64,000 bases of DNA from Lagierella massiliensis (GCF_001407835.1 NZ_CYUO01000005.1:434001-498000), one strand, 5' to 3'. Positions 24,667 through 33,552 are shown, numbered from the stretch's first letter. Numbers and translations are program-made. Notes: generated by a model from the letters alone, not told the origin.

Positions 24667-25876
24667 AGTTAATCATATTTAGAATGTAGTCTAAGGAATC
24701 AGCATTTTGGTCAAGTGGTATTTCAGGATAGGTTCCATTTAGGTTGTTTAAGTATCCATCTTCGTTTATACCGGTACTATATGGTAGGGACAGCAATAGG
24801 TGTGATTTTGGCAATTCTACAATTGAATTTATTGGTGCAATCCCGCCGCCTTTTGTTAGTGTTCCCACTGTTTCGCCAAAGTTTGTCCTATTTGCAAATT
24901 GGCTTATAAAGTCAGCTGCTCCTGTAGTTTCTTTGCTTTGTAATATAAATACCTTACCTTTAAAGTTCGCTTTGTTAGTTCCCATGTCTTTAAAACTATA
25001 ACTTTGGTAGAATGGAAATTGCTCAACTTGTTCATCTTTTTGTAAATTTACATTTCCTTTACTGTCAATGTAATCTTCACTAACTGTTATTCCAGAAATT
25101 ATGTTTAAGTCTCTTAGAGTGTTAGGAAAGTCCTTTGTTCTCTGCAACACTTTAAAGTCTGCAATATTTGTGTGGTGTGAAAGTGGCTTAATAATATTTT
25201 CTATGGCATAGTCTATTGAATTTCCGTGACTTTTTCTGATGTCTATTGCTATATACTTGTATGAATTTGATTTTTCTAAAAATTCTAATATCTTTTTTTG
25301 ATCTTCTATTTTGTATTTGTTGTTAAAGTCATCTACTCTAATAATGGCAACTTTGTTGTCTTGGGTGTCAAGGACCAGGTTGGAGTTTGCTTTGACTTCT
25401 TTTGTTTCTTTTTTAAACTCACTGTAGATTTTTTTTACTTCTGGATTTGTTACTATATTTTTTAGTGTAGATTCGTTTCTGTTTGAGTAGTTATTGTAAA
25501 GGTTTAAATAATTGTCATATTCTAAGATATACAAAGCTTCGTCTTGAAATTCATTCAGGTAAGACTTTATAAGGCTTTTATATTCGGGTAAACTTAAATT
25601 ATTTTCTAATTTTTTTGAGTATTTATCCTTTAAGCTGTTAAAATCTAACTTATTTGAAGTAGTTAAGTATGGATAGTTAACATAGTTATTTTCTATAAGA
25701 GAAGTCAAGTATTTAAATTCTTCTTTTGAATCTAAAGAGCTGATAAATTTTTGTTCTTTATCCATGTCTTCATCTTTTGTGTTATCCTTATAAATTCTGT
25801 TGCCTGGAAGAATTAATGCGATTACAATAATAAGAACTGCTATATTCATAGTGACTATAAATTTCTTTTTATCCAT
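24665..25876 (-). CDS. S41-peptidase-like exported protein, catalytic Ser apparently lost
   Basis: The N-terminus has one membrane helix (about residues 7-26), so most of this 403-residue protein lies outside the cell. The C-terminal half resembles the catalytic domain of S41 (CtpA/Tsp) peptidases: a YIAIDIRKSHG strand, then GKVFILQSKETTGAADF, where the usual Ser-Ala-Ala/Ser-Glu motif would sit, and GETVGTLTKGGG. The nucleophile position seems to hold Gly, so it may be a pseudo-enzyme or bind peptides. No PDZ domain is recognised. GGGAGGAGC precedes the ATG at 25876; the ORF could start 12 bases earlier. Confidence 0.7.
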   Translation of the reverse strand: MDKKKFIVTMNIAVLIIVIALILPGNRIYKDNTKDEDMDKEQKFISSLDSKEEFKYLTSLIENNYVNYPYLTTSNKLDFNSLKDKYSKKLENNLSLPEYKSLIKSYLNEFQDEALYILEYDNYLNLYNNYSNRNESTLKNIVTNPEVKKIYSEFKKETKEVKANSNLVLDTQDNKVAIIRVDDFNNKYKIEDQKKILEFLEKSNSYKYIAIDIRKSHGNSIDYAIENIIKPLSHHTNIADFKVLQRTKDFPNTLRDLNIISGITVSEDYIDSKGNVNLQKDEQVEQFPFYQSYSFKDMGTNKANFKGKVFILQSKETTGAADFISQFANRTNFGETVGTLTKGGGIAPINSIVELPKSHLLLSLPYSTGINEDGYLNNLNGTYPEIPLDQNADSLDYILNMIN

Positions 25877-25997
25877 AGCTCCTCCCAATTGCTTTTGATG
25901 ATTTCATATTCTTTGTTGTGTCAAAGTATATTATCCTATTTGTACCCAAATTAGAAAATATTAATCGCAATATAAATTAGTAATGATTGTAAATTTC

Positions 25998-26026
25998 TTG
26001 ACTTAAAAAATCTTAAAGGATACAAT
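25998..26026 (+). promoter_or_regulatory. Sigma-A promoter of the rubrerythrin gene
   Basis: TTGACT and TACAAT are separated by exactly 17 bases. Transcription would start about 24 bases before the ATG. No Fur or PerR box is obvious over it. Confidence 0.75.
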
Positions 26027-26056
26027 TTAAATATAAGATAATTATAGGGGGTAATT

Positions 26057-26641
26057 ATGAATTTAAAAGATACTAAGACTATGCATAATCTTATGATTTC
26101 TTTTGCTGGTGAATCACAAGCAAGCATGAGATATAAATATTATGCAAAAGCTGCAAAAAAAGAAGAATATGTTCAAATATCAAATATATTTGAAGAAACT
26201 GCTCGTAATGAAGATCAACATGCTAAGAGATTTTTCAAGTTTCTTAACGAAGGTGGTTTAAAGGACGAAGTTGTAAATGTTAATGCTGAATATCCTGTTC
26301 TTTTAGGAACTACTGCAGAAAATCTAAAAAAATCTATTGAAGGGGAACACGAAGAAGCTTCTAATATGTATCCTGAATTTGCAAAGGTTGCAAAGGAAGA
26401 AGGCTTTGACGAAATTGCTAAAGTTTGGATAGAAATATCTGAAGTTGAAGAAGCTCATGAAACAAGATATAAAAAACTTTTAAAGAACATCGAAGAAGGA
26501 AAAGTTTTTGAAAAAGATGAAGTTGTAAGATGGAAATGCAACAATTGTGGCTACATACATGAAGGAAAATCTGCACCTGAAGTTTGTCCTGCATGTGCTC
26601 ATCCACAAGGTCACTTCGAAGTTTTTAAAGAAACATATTAA
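26057..26641 (+). CDS. rbr: Rubrerythrin
   Basis: A cytosolic non-haem iron peroxidase that reduces hydrogen peroxide in anaerobes. The N-terminal ferritin-like four-helix domain carries the di-iron ligands, including ESQASMRYKYYAKAA, EETARNEDQHAKRF and ISEVEEAHETRY. The C-terminal rubredoxin-like domain has two Cys pairs, CNNCGYIHEG and CPACAHPQ, which bind one iron. At 194 residues the length is normal. The ribosome site AGGGGGTAATT is unusually G-rich and can pair with the C-rich loop of the RNA candidate at 45338. It is monocistronic, between a promoter and a terminator. Confidence 0.97.
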   Translation: MNLKDTKTMHNLMISFAGESQASMRYKYYAKAAKKEEYVQISNIFEETARNEDQHAKRFFKFLNEGGLKDEVVNVNAEYPVLLGTTAENLKKSIEGEHEEASNMYPEFAKVAKEEGFDEIAKVWIEISEVEEAHETRYKKLLKNIEEGKVFEKDEVVRWKCNNCGYIHEGKSAPEVCPACAHPQGHFEVFKETY

Positions 26642-26643
26642 TA

Positions 26644-26667
26644 AGGAGCCTGAGAGGGCTCTTTTTT
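26644..26667 (+). terminator. Intrinsic terminator of rubrerythrin
   Basis: GAGCC pairs with GGCTC around TGAGAG, followed by six T residues, 3 bases after the stop. Confidence 0.85.
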
Positions 26668-26774
26668 GTTTGTGTATTTTTATATGGGGTATATAATTAA
26701 GTAGAATTTTATAATAAATCCATCGGTTAATATTAAAAAAAGTTATTTAATGGTAAAATATAGATGGTGAGATT

Positions 26775-27782
26775 ATGAAGTTTGAAAACATTTTTAAGAA
26801 TAAAATTTGGATAGCTGTACCATTAGCTATATTAATAATATTTTTAATATCTTTAGTAGGTAGCAGAAGCTACACTAAGGATTTCATTAATTTACCTTTA
26901 GATGGTGACTATTCAAATATAGTTATTGGCTCAAAGGAAATATTTCTTTTAAAAGACGGATATATAGGAAGATTTTCAAAGGAAGGCAAGGAGACAAAGA
27001 GGATTAACCTTCCTTTAAAGAATGGAAGTATGTTAGGTGATGGAAAGACCATTGTCTATTTCAGCAATGCAAACATATATTTTTTAGATAAGTCTGGGAA
27101 AATCATATCCAGTCAAAAATTGAATTTTCCTATTGAAAATTGTGTTTTTTATAATAATAAAGTTCTTGCAATTGGTAAAAATGCCTATGCTATTGTGGAT
27201 GTTGAAGGAAATACTCTTTTCAAAGGATTTGTTAAGGGAAGAACCATAACTTGTGATTTAAGTGATAACAAGGCTATTATAACGTCAATTATAAAGAAAG
27301 ATGAAAATCAAAACAAGGTAACTTCTTTTATTTATTCTGTAGATTTGGCTTCTAAAAAAGAAACTGTTTTGACATTTCCAAGGGAAGTTATTTTTTACAA
27401 TAAACTTCTTGAAGATGGACCTGTTTTAACTGTGTCTAATGTTGAAGCGAGGGTCATGAAGGATGAAGTTATTTTAGGGAAAAAGAAGACTAATGATTTT
27501 AAATCTATTGGAGCAAATGGAGATAGTATTTATATTCTTGAAAATGACAAATTTGGTGTATATGATTTAGCTCTGATAAATCAAAAGAAAATGGAGTTAA
27601 AGGGAGATTTTTCTTCCTTAGCTATATCAAAGGGCAAGGTCTATTTATATAATTCGAAGGGCTTTGCCATGTATGAAAATGGAATGATAAAAGATTTTAT
27701 TCAAACAGAGGAGATACAAGATGTAATTGTGAATCCTTCGGATATTTTCTTTGTACATTCAGATTCAGTAAGTACAAAATAA
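26775..27782 (+). CDS. Membrane-anchored beta-propeller-like protein (DUF5711-like)
   Basis: This 335-residue protein has one N-terminal membrane helix (about residues 11-28, with basic residues before it) and a long extracytoplasmic part rich in short beta strands of the type KEIFLLKDGYIGRFSKEGK and NIYFLDKSGKIISSQKL, repeated through the chain. This resembles propeller-like DUF5711 proteins of Clostridia, but no enzymatic motif is seen. GGTGAG precedes the ATG. An extended -10, TGGTAAAAT, lies just upstream. The yedF gene follows after 13 bases, so it probably shares that message. Function unknown. Confidence 0.65.
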   Translation: MKFENIFKNKIWIAVPLAILIIFLISLVGSRSYTKDFINLPLDGDYSNIVIGSKEIFLLKDGYIGRFSKEGKETKRINLPLKNGSMLGDGKTIVYFSNANIYFLDKSGKIISSQKLNFPIENCVFYNNKVLAIGKNAYAIVDVEGNTLFKGFVKGRTITCDLSDNKAIITSIIKKDENQNKVTSFIYSVDLASKKETVLTFPREVIFYNKLLEDGPVLTVSNVEARVMKDEVILGKKKTNDFKSIGANGDSIYILENDKFGVYDLALINQKKMELKGDFSSLAISKGKVYLYNSKGFAMYENGMIKDFIQTEEIQDVIVNPSDIFFVHSDSVSTK

Positions 27783-27795
27783 TAGGAGGTACAAA

Positions 27796-28380
27796 ATGGA
27801 AAAAATTAACGCAAAGGGATTATTATGTCCAAAACCAGTAATTATTACTAAACAAAAATTAGATGAAATGAAAGAAGGAACTGTTGAAGTTGAAGTTGAT
27901 AACAGAGTCTGTGTAAATAATCTTGAAAAGTTTGCACAAGGTCAAGGATTTGATTTTGATTATAAGGAATTTGCTGAAGATGATTTCCTTGTAACTATAG
28001 TTAAGTCAAAGGACTCAGTTGCTAAAGAAGAAACTTCAGGAGATGAATTTACTTTAGCTATAACTTCAAACACTATGGGTGGAGGAGAAGAAGAACTTGG
28101 TAAAATTCTTATTAAGTCTTTTGTATACACTGTTTCTCAAACAAAACCACTACCAAAGACCATTGTATTCTACAACAAAGGCGTTTTCTTAACTTGCGAA
28201 GGCTCTGAAGTTCTTGACGACTTGAAGGCTATGGCAGATCAAGGCGTTGAAATTATTTCATGTGGTACTTGCCTTGACTATTATAAATTGAAAGAAAAAC
28301 TTCAAATAGGTGAAATATCAAATATGTATACCATCTATGAAAAGCTTTCATCTCCTAAGAAAAACGTAATTATAAGATAA
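27796..28380 (+). CDS. yedF: YedF: TusA-like plus DsrE-like selenium/sulfur protein
   Basis: The first 75 residues form a TusA/SirA-like domain with the persulfide Cys in GLLCPKPVI. The remainder is a DsrE-like domain with Cys residues in FLTCEGSEV and IISCGTCLDYY. This fusion is the 'sulfurtransferase-like selenium metabolism protein YedF', found mostly in genomes that use selenium; its reaction is not established. AGGAGG is well spaced. Its stop overlaps the start of a DUF3343 gene (TAATG), and the pairing of these two is known from many anaerobes. No selD or selA is present in this window. Confidence 0.92.
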   Translation: MEKINAKGLLCPKPVIITKQKLDEMKEGTVEVEVDNRVCVNNLEKFAQGQGFDFDYKEFAEDDFLVTIVKSKDSVAKEETSGDEFTLAITSNTMGGGEEELGKILIKSFVYTVSQTKPLPKTIVFYNKGVFLTCEGSEVLDDLKAMADQGVEIISCGTCLDYYKLKEKLQIGEISNMYTIYEKLSSPKKNVIIR

Positions 28381-28631
28381 TGAAGTACTTGATGCTAACT
28401 TTTGAATCTGTCAATCATACTATGATGACGGAAAGTAAGTTGAAATCAGATGGTTTTGAAATAAAAACTATACCAACTCCAAGGGAGATATCAAACAGTT
28501 GTGGACTTACCATTAGGATGGATATGGATGATTTGGAAAAGGTTAGGGAATATAAAAAAACTCTTCCTATTGCATATATGTGGGTTTACACATCAGATTC
28601 TAATGGAAATAAAGCGGAGAAGATTGACTAA
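28380..28631 (+). CDS. DUF3343 protein, putative Se/S carrier-like
   Basis: A soluble 83-residue protein of the DUF3343 family. It begins with a strand (YLMLTFESVNHTMMTE), then a predicted helix and IPTPREISNSCGLTIRM, whose Cys-Gly is the family hallmark. It overlaps yedF upstream and the MscS gene downstream by TAATG, so the three are translationally coupled. Members are proposed to carry selenium or sulfur, but direct proof is lacking. Confidence 0.9.
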   Translation: MKYLMLTFESVNHTMMTESKLKSDGFEIKTIPTPREISNSCGLTIRMDMDDLEKVREYKKTLPIAYMWVYTSDSNGNKAEKID

Positions 28632-29494
28632 TGTCTCATATAAGAGAGTTATATTTGCAGATAAAAAGTTTTTTCTACATTGATGGAACCACAAATCTCA
28701 ACATATTTGGAAAACTTGCAGTAAGTCTTTTAATATTTCTAATTACAATATTTCTTGCAAAAGTTGTAACTAAATTTGTTTTTGAAAAATTTTTAATGGT
28801 GAAGACAAAAAAATTTAAAAATGTTATTGGAGAGACCACTCAAGGAAAAACAATAGCCTCTGTAATGGAGAACACATTAAGGTATATTATTTACTTTTTC
28901 GGAATATTACAAATACTTGAGGTGTTTAAAGTTGGAAGGAGCTTAACTGTTGGGGTTGCAGGAATCGGAGGAGCTGCAATTGGTTTTGGATCTCAATTTA
29001 TTGTAAGAGATTTTATTTCTGGACTTTTTTCGTTAGTTGAAGATCAGTATGGAATTGGGGATAATGTTTTAATAAATGGAACTATATCTGGAATAGTTGA
29101 ACAGTTTGGTATGAGAACAACTAAAATAAGGGGCTTTGACGGTTCAATTACAAATATTTCAAATGGTTCTATTCAAACTGTAAAAAATATGTCAAGGTCT
29201 AATCAAAGAGCATTTGTTGAAATGACTATTCCAACGGGAGTATCTGTTGAAGAAGCTACAAGTGCTGTAGAAAAATTGGGAGAAGAACTGTCTGAGAATA
29301 AAAATGTAACTGTTAAACCTTACATCTATGGTATAACAGGAATAGGAAACTTTGATAATGTTAAGATAACAGTAGTAGGATGGACAAACCCAGGTGAGCA
29401 ATATTGGTTGGAGCTTCAAATCAGAAAAAGATTTTTAGAAATTTGTGAGGAGTATAAAGTTTCTAATACAGAAGGTGATACCTATGAAATATAA
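28631..29494 (+). CDS. MscS-family mechanosensitive ion channel
   Basis: A 287-residue membrane channel that opens under osmotic downshock. Three membrane helices are visible near residues 22-45, 70-95 and 100-125. The last is the pore helix, with the Gly/Ala-rich VAGIGGAAIGFGSQFIVRD typical of MscS TM3. The following beta domain (GDNVLINGTISGIVEQFG) and C-terminal alpha/beta domain complete the family fold. It overlaps DUF3343 upstream and the DUF951 gene downstream, so it is expressed with the Se/S genes, although no functional link is evident. Confidence 0.95.
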   Translation: MSHIRELYLQIKSFFYIDGTTNLNIFGKLAVSLLIFLITIFLAKVVTKFVFEKFLMVKTKKFKNVIGETTQGKTIASVMENTLRYIIYFFGILQILEVFKVGRSLTVGVAGIGGAAIGFGSQFIVRDFISGLFSLVEDQYGIGDNVLINGTISGIVEQFGMRTTKIRGFDGSITNISNGSIQTVKNMSRSNQRAFVEMTIPTGVSVEEATSAVEKLGEELSENKNVTVKPYIYGITGIGNFDNVKITVVGWTNPGEQYWLELQIRKRFLEICEEYKVSNTEGDTYEI

Positions 29495-29726
29495 AGTAGG
29501 AGATATTATAACTCTAAAAAAAGGACATCCCTGTGGTGAAAATACTTGGAAGATAGTTCGAACAGGTATGGATATAAAACTTGAGTGTCAAGGGTGTAAT
29601 AAGTCAATATGGATGGAGAGACCTGAGTTTGAAAAAAAACTGAGAAGAATCAAAGATTCTACAGGAAAGTTTGTATCTATTGTTCACTATGAACCTGAAG
29701 AAAATATTAATGAGGATGTGAATTAA
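29484..29726 (+). CDS. DUF951 family small protein
   Basis: A protein of 80 residues starting at the ATG behind AAGGTGAT; an upstream in-frame start at 29445 lies within the MscS gene and lacks a ribosome site. The sequence VGDIITLKKGHPCGENTWKI, followed by KLECQGCNKSIWMERPEFEKK, is characteristic of DUF951, with three Cys that could bind metal. The family is widespread in Firmicutes, often next to mscS or ychF. A nucleic-acid role has been suggested but is not proven. It ends 2 bases before the CWB2 protein gene. Confidence 0.9.
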   Translation: MKYKVGDIITLKKGHPCGENTWKIVRTGMDIKLECQGCNKSIWMERPEFEKKLRRIKDSTGKFVSIVHYEPEENINEDVN

Positions 29727-29728
29727 TA

Positions 29729-31408
29729 ATGAAAAAAATTTTCAATAAAACATTTTTAAGTTTTCTTTTAGTATTCTCTTTTTTGATGCCGACTTTTGTA
29801 ATGGCAGAAGAGACGAATAAAGACAAAAACCCTATAGGAGTTTCAGAGGAAAAAGACAAGGATAAAGATAAAACTGAAACAACAGAACCTAAAAAGGATG
29901 ACAAAGAAGTAGGAAAATATCCTGTAATAAGAGTAAAAAAGATAATTTTAAATGAAAAAGATATTACAGATAAAGCAGAAATAGAAAAGATAATTAAGGA
30001 ATTGGATTTAACCTATTCATTAAAGGATGTAGTTACAGCTAAGGTTGATTCATCTGAATTTGAATTGTACAAAATTGATACTAACAATAAAAAAGTGGAC
30101 TTTGTAATCAAAAATAAATATTACGACTATAAAGGAGTATCAATAAATGGAGATCCAGGTCAAGGAACAGTAGACGGAAAAGATTTTTCTTTAAATATTA
30201 AGCAAAAAGAAAATGATGTTATTCTTAAAATTTATAGAAAAACATTAAATCTTACTGTTAAAGCCAAGGGACCTAAGATACAACTTGAAAAGTTGAAAGC
30301 TAAGTTAAATGGAAAGGACTTGGAATTAAACAAGAAGACAGCTATATTTATAGGCACTGAAAATAAACTTGATTTTACGGGATTTGATGATAATTTTAAA
30401 CTATATAAAGATAATAAACCTGTAAAATTACCACTTGAGTTTACAATGGAAGATAACTATGAATGGGAATTTGAATTAAAGCCAAGTAGAATGGTCAATA
30501 GACTTTCTGGTTCAGATAGATTTTTAACTGCACTTGATACTGCAAAAGAAACTTATGAGAAGCCAGAAACTGTTATAGTTGCAAATGGAAGAGATGGATC
30601 TGCAGACGCCCTTGCAGCAGGACCACTTGCAAAGGCACTTAATGCACCAATATTACTTGTTGAAAAAGATTCTATAAAAAAAGAAGTTCTTGAGTACATT
30701 CACAATGATAAGATTAAGAAAATAGTCGTTGTGGGTGGAACTGGTTCTGTTTCAAGCAAAGTATTCAATAGTTTGAAAGTTGATAATGCTGATGTAAAAA
30801 TTGAAAGAATACGTGGCATAAACAGATATGAAACCTCACAAAAAATTGTTAAAGAGCTTATAAAAAATCATAAGTACAATAAAGAAGTGGTTTTAGTTGA
30901 TGGCAGACAAAACGCAGACGCCCTTTCAGCTACACCTTATTCAGTGCTAAAAAAGGCACCAATTTTACTTGTTTCACCAAGTATGGATACAACTAAAGCT
31001 AAAGACTTTTTAAAGGACTTAGGAGTTAAAAAATCTGTTGTAATAGGTGGAAAAAGTTCTGTAAACACATTAACTATAAATAAATTGGAACTTAATAATA
31101 CTTTGAGAATTGAAGGCAAAAATAGATTTGATACTTCACAAGAAGTTTGTAAAAAACTTCAAGGAGAAAAAGATTATATTAATGCTTTAATTCTTGCAAA
31201 TGGTACAGATAAATATTCAATAGACGCATTGACTGCATCATCACTTTTAAACAAGGTTAATGCACCAATACTTTTAGTTGAAGGAAAGACATATACCGAC
31301 AGCTTAAAGAAATTTATTGACGATCTAAAAGTTAGTCCTTTCAATGCATATTTAGTTGGTGGAGAAAGTGCCATAAGTTCTGAAATAATAAATAACATTG
31401 GTTATTAA
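29729..31408 (+). CDS. Secreted cell-wall protein with three CWB2 repeats
   Basis: A 559-residue exported protein. The signal peptide is Lys-rich with a hydrophobic core and cleavage near VMAEE (about residue 27). A Lys/Asp/Glu-rich spacer follows, then an unrecognised beta-rich region (about 55-250). Three CWB2 modules (about 255-355, 355-455, 460-559) carry the signatures RLSGSDRFLTALD, RIRGINRYETSQK and RIEGKNRFDTSQE with PILLV and GG motifs. CWB2 triplets bind wall polymers non-covalently, as in clostridial S-layer-associated proteins. The module set is related to, but clearly distinct from, that of the giant protein. The function of the N-terminal half is unknown. Confidence 0.92.
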   Translation: MKKIFNKTFLSFLLVFSFLMPTFVMAEETNKDKNPIGVSEEKDKDKDKTETTEPKKDDKEVGKYPVIRVKKIILNEKDITDKAEIEKIIKELDLTYSLKDVVTAKVDSSEFELYKIDTNNKKVDFVIKNKYYDYKGVSINGDPGQGTVDGKDFSLNIKQKENDVILKIYRKTLNLTVKAKGPKIQLEKLKAKLNGKDLELNKKTAIFIGTENKLDFTGFDDNFKLYKDNKPVKLPLEFTMEDNYEWEFELKPSRMVNRLSGSDRFLTALDTAKETYEKPETVIVANGRDGSADALAAGPLAKALNAPILLVEKDSIKKEVLEYIHNDKIKKIVVVGGTGSVSSKVFNSLKVDNADVKIERIRGINRYETSQKIVKELIKNHKYNKEVVLVDGRQNADALSATPYSVLKKAPILLVSPSMDTTKAKDFLKDLGVKKSVVIGGKSSVNTLTINKLELNNTLRIEGKNRFDTSQEVCKKLQGEKDYINALILANGTDKYSIDALTASSLLNKVNAPILLVEGKTYTDSLKKFIDDLKVSPFNAYLVGGESAISSEIINNIGY

Positions 31409-31416
31409 AAAAATTA

Positions 31417-31446
31417 AAGGAGTCGCTTGAGGGCGGCTCTTTTTTT
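31417..31446 (+). terminator. Intrinsic terminator after the CWB2 protein gene
   Basis: GAGTCGC pairs with GCGGCTC (one G-T pair) around a short loop and is followed by seven T residues. Confidence 0.8.
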
Positions 31447-31500
31447 GAAACCTTTGACAGATGAAACTAAATTTAATAATATTAAAAGGAGGAGGTAATT

Positions 31501-32337
31501 ATGTCTAATTGTAATAATGGAGGATGTTCAGGATGTAGCCACTCTGGAAATTGTGGACATGCTCAAAAACCTGTTGACTTTAAGATATATCCACATGAGA
31601 CCACAAAGATTAAAAAGATTGTAGGAGTGGTTTCAGGAAAGGGTGGAGTTGGAAAATCTTTAGTAACTTCTATGCTTGCAAGTGAAATGGCAAGAAAGGG
31701 ACACAAAGTTGGAATCATGGATGGAGATATTACAGGACCAAGTATTCCAAAGTACTTCGGACTAAAGGGAAATGCAACTTCCAATAGCGAAGGGAAAATA
31801 AATCCTGTTATTACCGAGAATGGTATAAAGGTTATGTCTATAAATTTGCTTTTAGAAAATGAAACTGATCCAGTGGTATGGAGAGGACCAGTTGTTGCAG
31901 GCGTTATAAAACAATTTTATCAAGAGGTGCTATGGGAAGAGCTTGATTATTTATTTATCGACTTGCCACCGGGAACAGGAGATGTGCCACTAACTATATT
32001 TCAATCACTTCCATTAGATGGTATTATAGTTGTTACAACTCCTAACGAGCTTGTTGAAATAATTGTAAAAAAAGCAGTTAAGATGGCGAAGTTAATGAAT
32101 ATTCCAGTTTTAGGACTTGTTGAAAACATGTCATATTTAAAATGTCCAGATTGTGGAGAAGAGATTCCTATTTTTGGAGAAAGTAAAATAGAAAAGATTT
32201 CTCAAGACCTAAATATAAAAACTTTTTCCAAAGTTCCTGTAGATCCTAAAATATCAAAAGCTACAGAAAGTGGAAAGATATACGAAGTTAAAGAAAACTT
32301 TTTATATGATATAGTTGATAGAATTGAAATTTTATAG
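31501..32337 (+). CDS. Mrp/NBP35-type iron-sulfur cluster carrier ATPase
   Basis: A cytosolic P-loop ATPase of 278 residues that carries and delivers Fe-S clusters. The Cys-rich N-terminus (CNNGGCSGCSHSGNCGH) is typical of the anaerobe and archaeal NBP35-like form. The deviant Walker A is GKGGVGKS near residue 46, the Mrp signature follows as MDGDITGPSIPKYFG, and DLPPGTGD is present. A CxxC pair (CPDCGEE) near residue 215 probably binds the bridging cluster. AGGAGGAGG precedes the ATG. It is monocistronic with its own terminator. It would serve the Fe-S enzymes expected in this organism. Confidence 0.93.
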   Translation: MSNCNNGGCSGCSHSGNCGHAQKPVDFKIYPHETTKIKKIVGVVSGKGGVGKSLVTSMLASEMARKGHKVGIMDGDITGPSIPKYFGLKGNATSNSEGKINPVITENGIKVMSINLLLENETDPVVWRGPVVAGVIKQFYQEVLWEELDYLFIDLPPGTGDVPLTIFQSLPLDGIIVVTTPNELVEIIVKKAVKMAKLMNIPVLGLVENMSYLKCPDCGEEIPIFGESKIEKISQDLNIKTFSKVPVDPKISKATESGKIYEVKENFLYDIVDRIEIL

Positions 32338-32346
32338 AATTAAAGT

Positions 32347-32368
32347 GGACGTGAGAGCGTCCTTTTTT
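32347..32368 (+). terminator. Intrinsic terminator of the Mrp gene
   Basis: GGACG pairs with CGTCC around TGAGAG, followed by six T residues. Confidence 0.85.
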
Positions 32369-32450
32369 ATTGAATTAAAACTGTGGGATTTATTAATAAA
32401 ACGTTTTACTTTCTTCTTATTAACTTATTATTAATAATTGTTAAAAAGTG

Positions 32451-32578
32451 TTGCATTATATTTCCATATATAGTAGAATATAATTGTAAATAAAGAATGA
32501 TAATACTCATTATCTTATTAGCCTAGTTTAGTTTATTTGAGTTGTTACATATTTTAAGCGACAGAGGTCGCTTAAAAT
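32451..32578 (+). promoter_or_regulatory. Promoter and structured leader before the LysR gene
   Basis: TTGCAT (32451-32456) and TAGAAT (32474-32479) are 17 bases apart. Downstream of the expected start lies the palindrome GATAAT-ACTC-ATTATC (32499-32514), which resembles a Fur half-site pair with non-canonical spacing. Further on comes a perfect 12-bp hairpin (ATTTTAAGCGAC/GTCGCTTAAAAT, loop AGAG, 32551-32578) without a T-tract. The leader would be about 160 bases long. The rest of this 312-base gap holds nothing recognisable. Confidence 0.5.
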
Positions 32579-32649
32579 TGTAAGAGAATTATTGCCGATT
32601 TTTTAAAAAGCGTTGATTAATTTGACCTGATAATAAAGGGAGGATTAAT

Positions 32650-33552
32650 ATGGACTTTAAACAATTAGAAATTTTTGTAGCGCTCGTACAAAATGAAAGT
32701 TTTTCTATTGCTGCAAAGGAACTTGGTATATCACAACCAACTGTAAGTTTGCAAATAAAGCAATTAGAAGAGGAGTTGGATACAGCTTTATTTATTAGAT
32801 CTACAAGAGAGCTAAAAGTAACTGAAGCTGGAACATTGCTCTACAAAGAAGCGAAGAATCTATTGACAAAAAGAGACAGAGTGATGGAAAAATTCGGAGA
32901 GAAGAACCAAAATAAGATTGTGGTTGGGGTTTCTAAAATTCCCGCATCACATATTCTTCCACAGGTATTACTTCAATACAGAAAGGATTTTCCAAACATA
33001 GCTGTAGTGATTAAAGAAACTAATAGTGTTCAAACTATTAAGAAGGTTTCTGACTATATTGTAGATTTAGGTATAGTTGGAATGAAGAAGGACGATGAAA
33101 ATTGTGATTTCGCACCTATTTTTGAAGATGAATTTGTGTTCATCTGTCCAAATAACGACTACTATAGAAGATTGAAGGAATCAAAACCTTCAATTAGAGC
33201 TTTGGTTAAAGAACCTATGATTTCAAGAGAAGAGGGTTCTGGTATAAGAAATAAAATGGATGCCATAGCTAATGAAGTTGGTGTAACTCACGATCAACTT
33301 GATGTTGTCTTAACAGTTAATGACGATATGTTGGTTAAAAAGATGGTTTCAGAAGGTGTTGGAACTTCTTTCTTTTCCAAGATAGCTGTTGAAGAGATGA
33401 TAAAAGATGGAACTATTTTATCTATACCATTAACTGAAAGCAAAGAAAGATATAGAAATCTGTATGCATGCTGGAATAAAAAAGTAACTCTTCCAGTTCA
33501 CGTAAGATCATTTTTAGATCTAATTTTGAATTGCAAAGAAGAAATAAAGTAA
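32650..33552 (+). CDS. LysR-family transcriptional regulator (CysL/CysB-like)
   Basis: A DNA-binding regulator of 300 residues. The N-terminal winged helix-turn-helix is classical: MDFKQLEIFVALVQNESFS, then AAKELGISQPTVSLQIKQLE. The C-terminal effector domain is a periplasmic-binding-protein-like fold from about residue 90, containing VGVSKIPASHILPQVL and IVDLGIVGMKK. Firmicute relatives of this type include CysL and selenium-associated LysR proteins, but the ligand cannot be read from sequence. GGGAGGA precedes the ATG. The long structured leader suggests extra control. The adjacent formate channel gene is a possible target (inference). Confidence 0.9.
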   Translation: MDFKQLEIFVALVQNESFSIAAKELGISQPTVSLQIKQLEEELDTALFIRSTRELKVTEAGTLLYKEAKNLLTKRDRVMEKFGEKNQNKIVVGVSKIPASHILPQVLLQYRKDFPNIAVVIKETNSVQTIKKVSDYIVDLGIVGMKKDDENCDFAPIFEDEFVFICPNNDYYRRLKESKPSIRALVKEPMISREEGSGIRNKMDAIANEVGVTHDQLDVVLTVNDDMLVKKMVSEGVGTSFFSKIAVEEMIKDGTILSIPLTESKERYRNLYACWNKKVTLPVHVRSFLDLILNCKEEIK

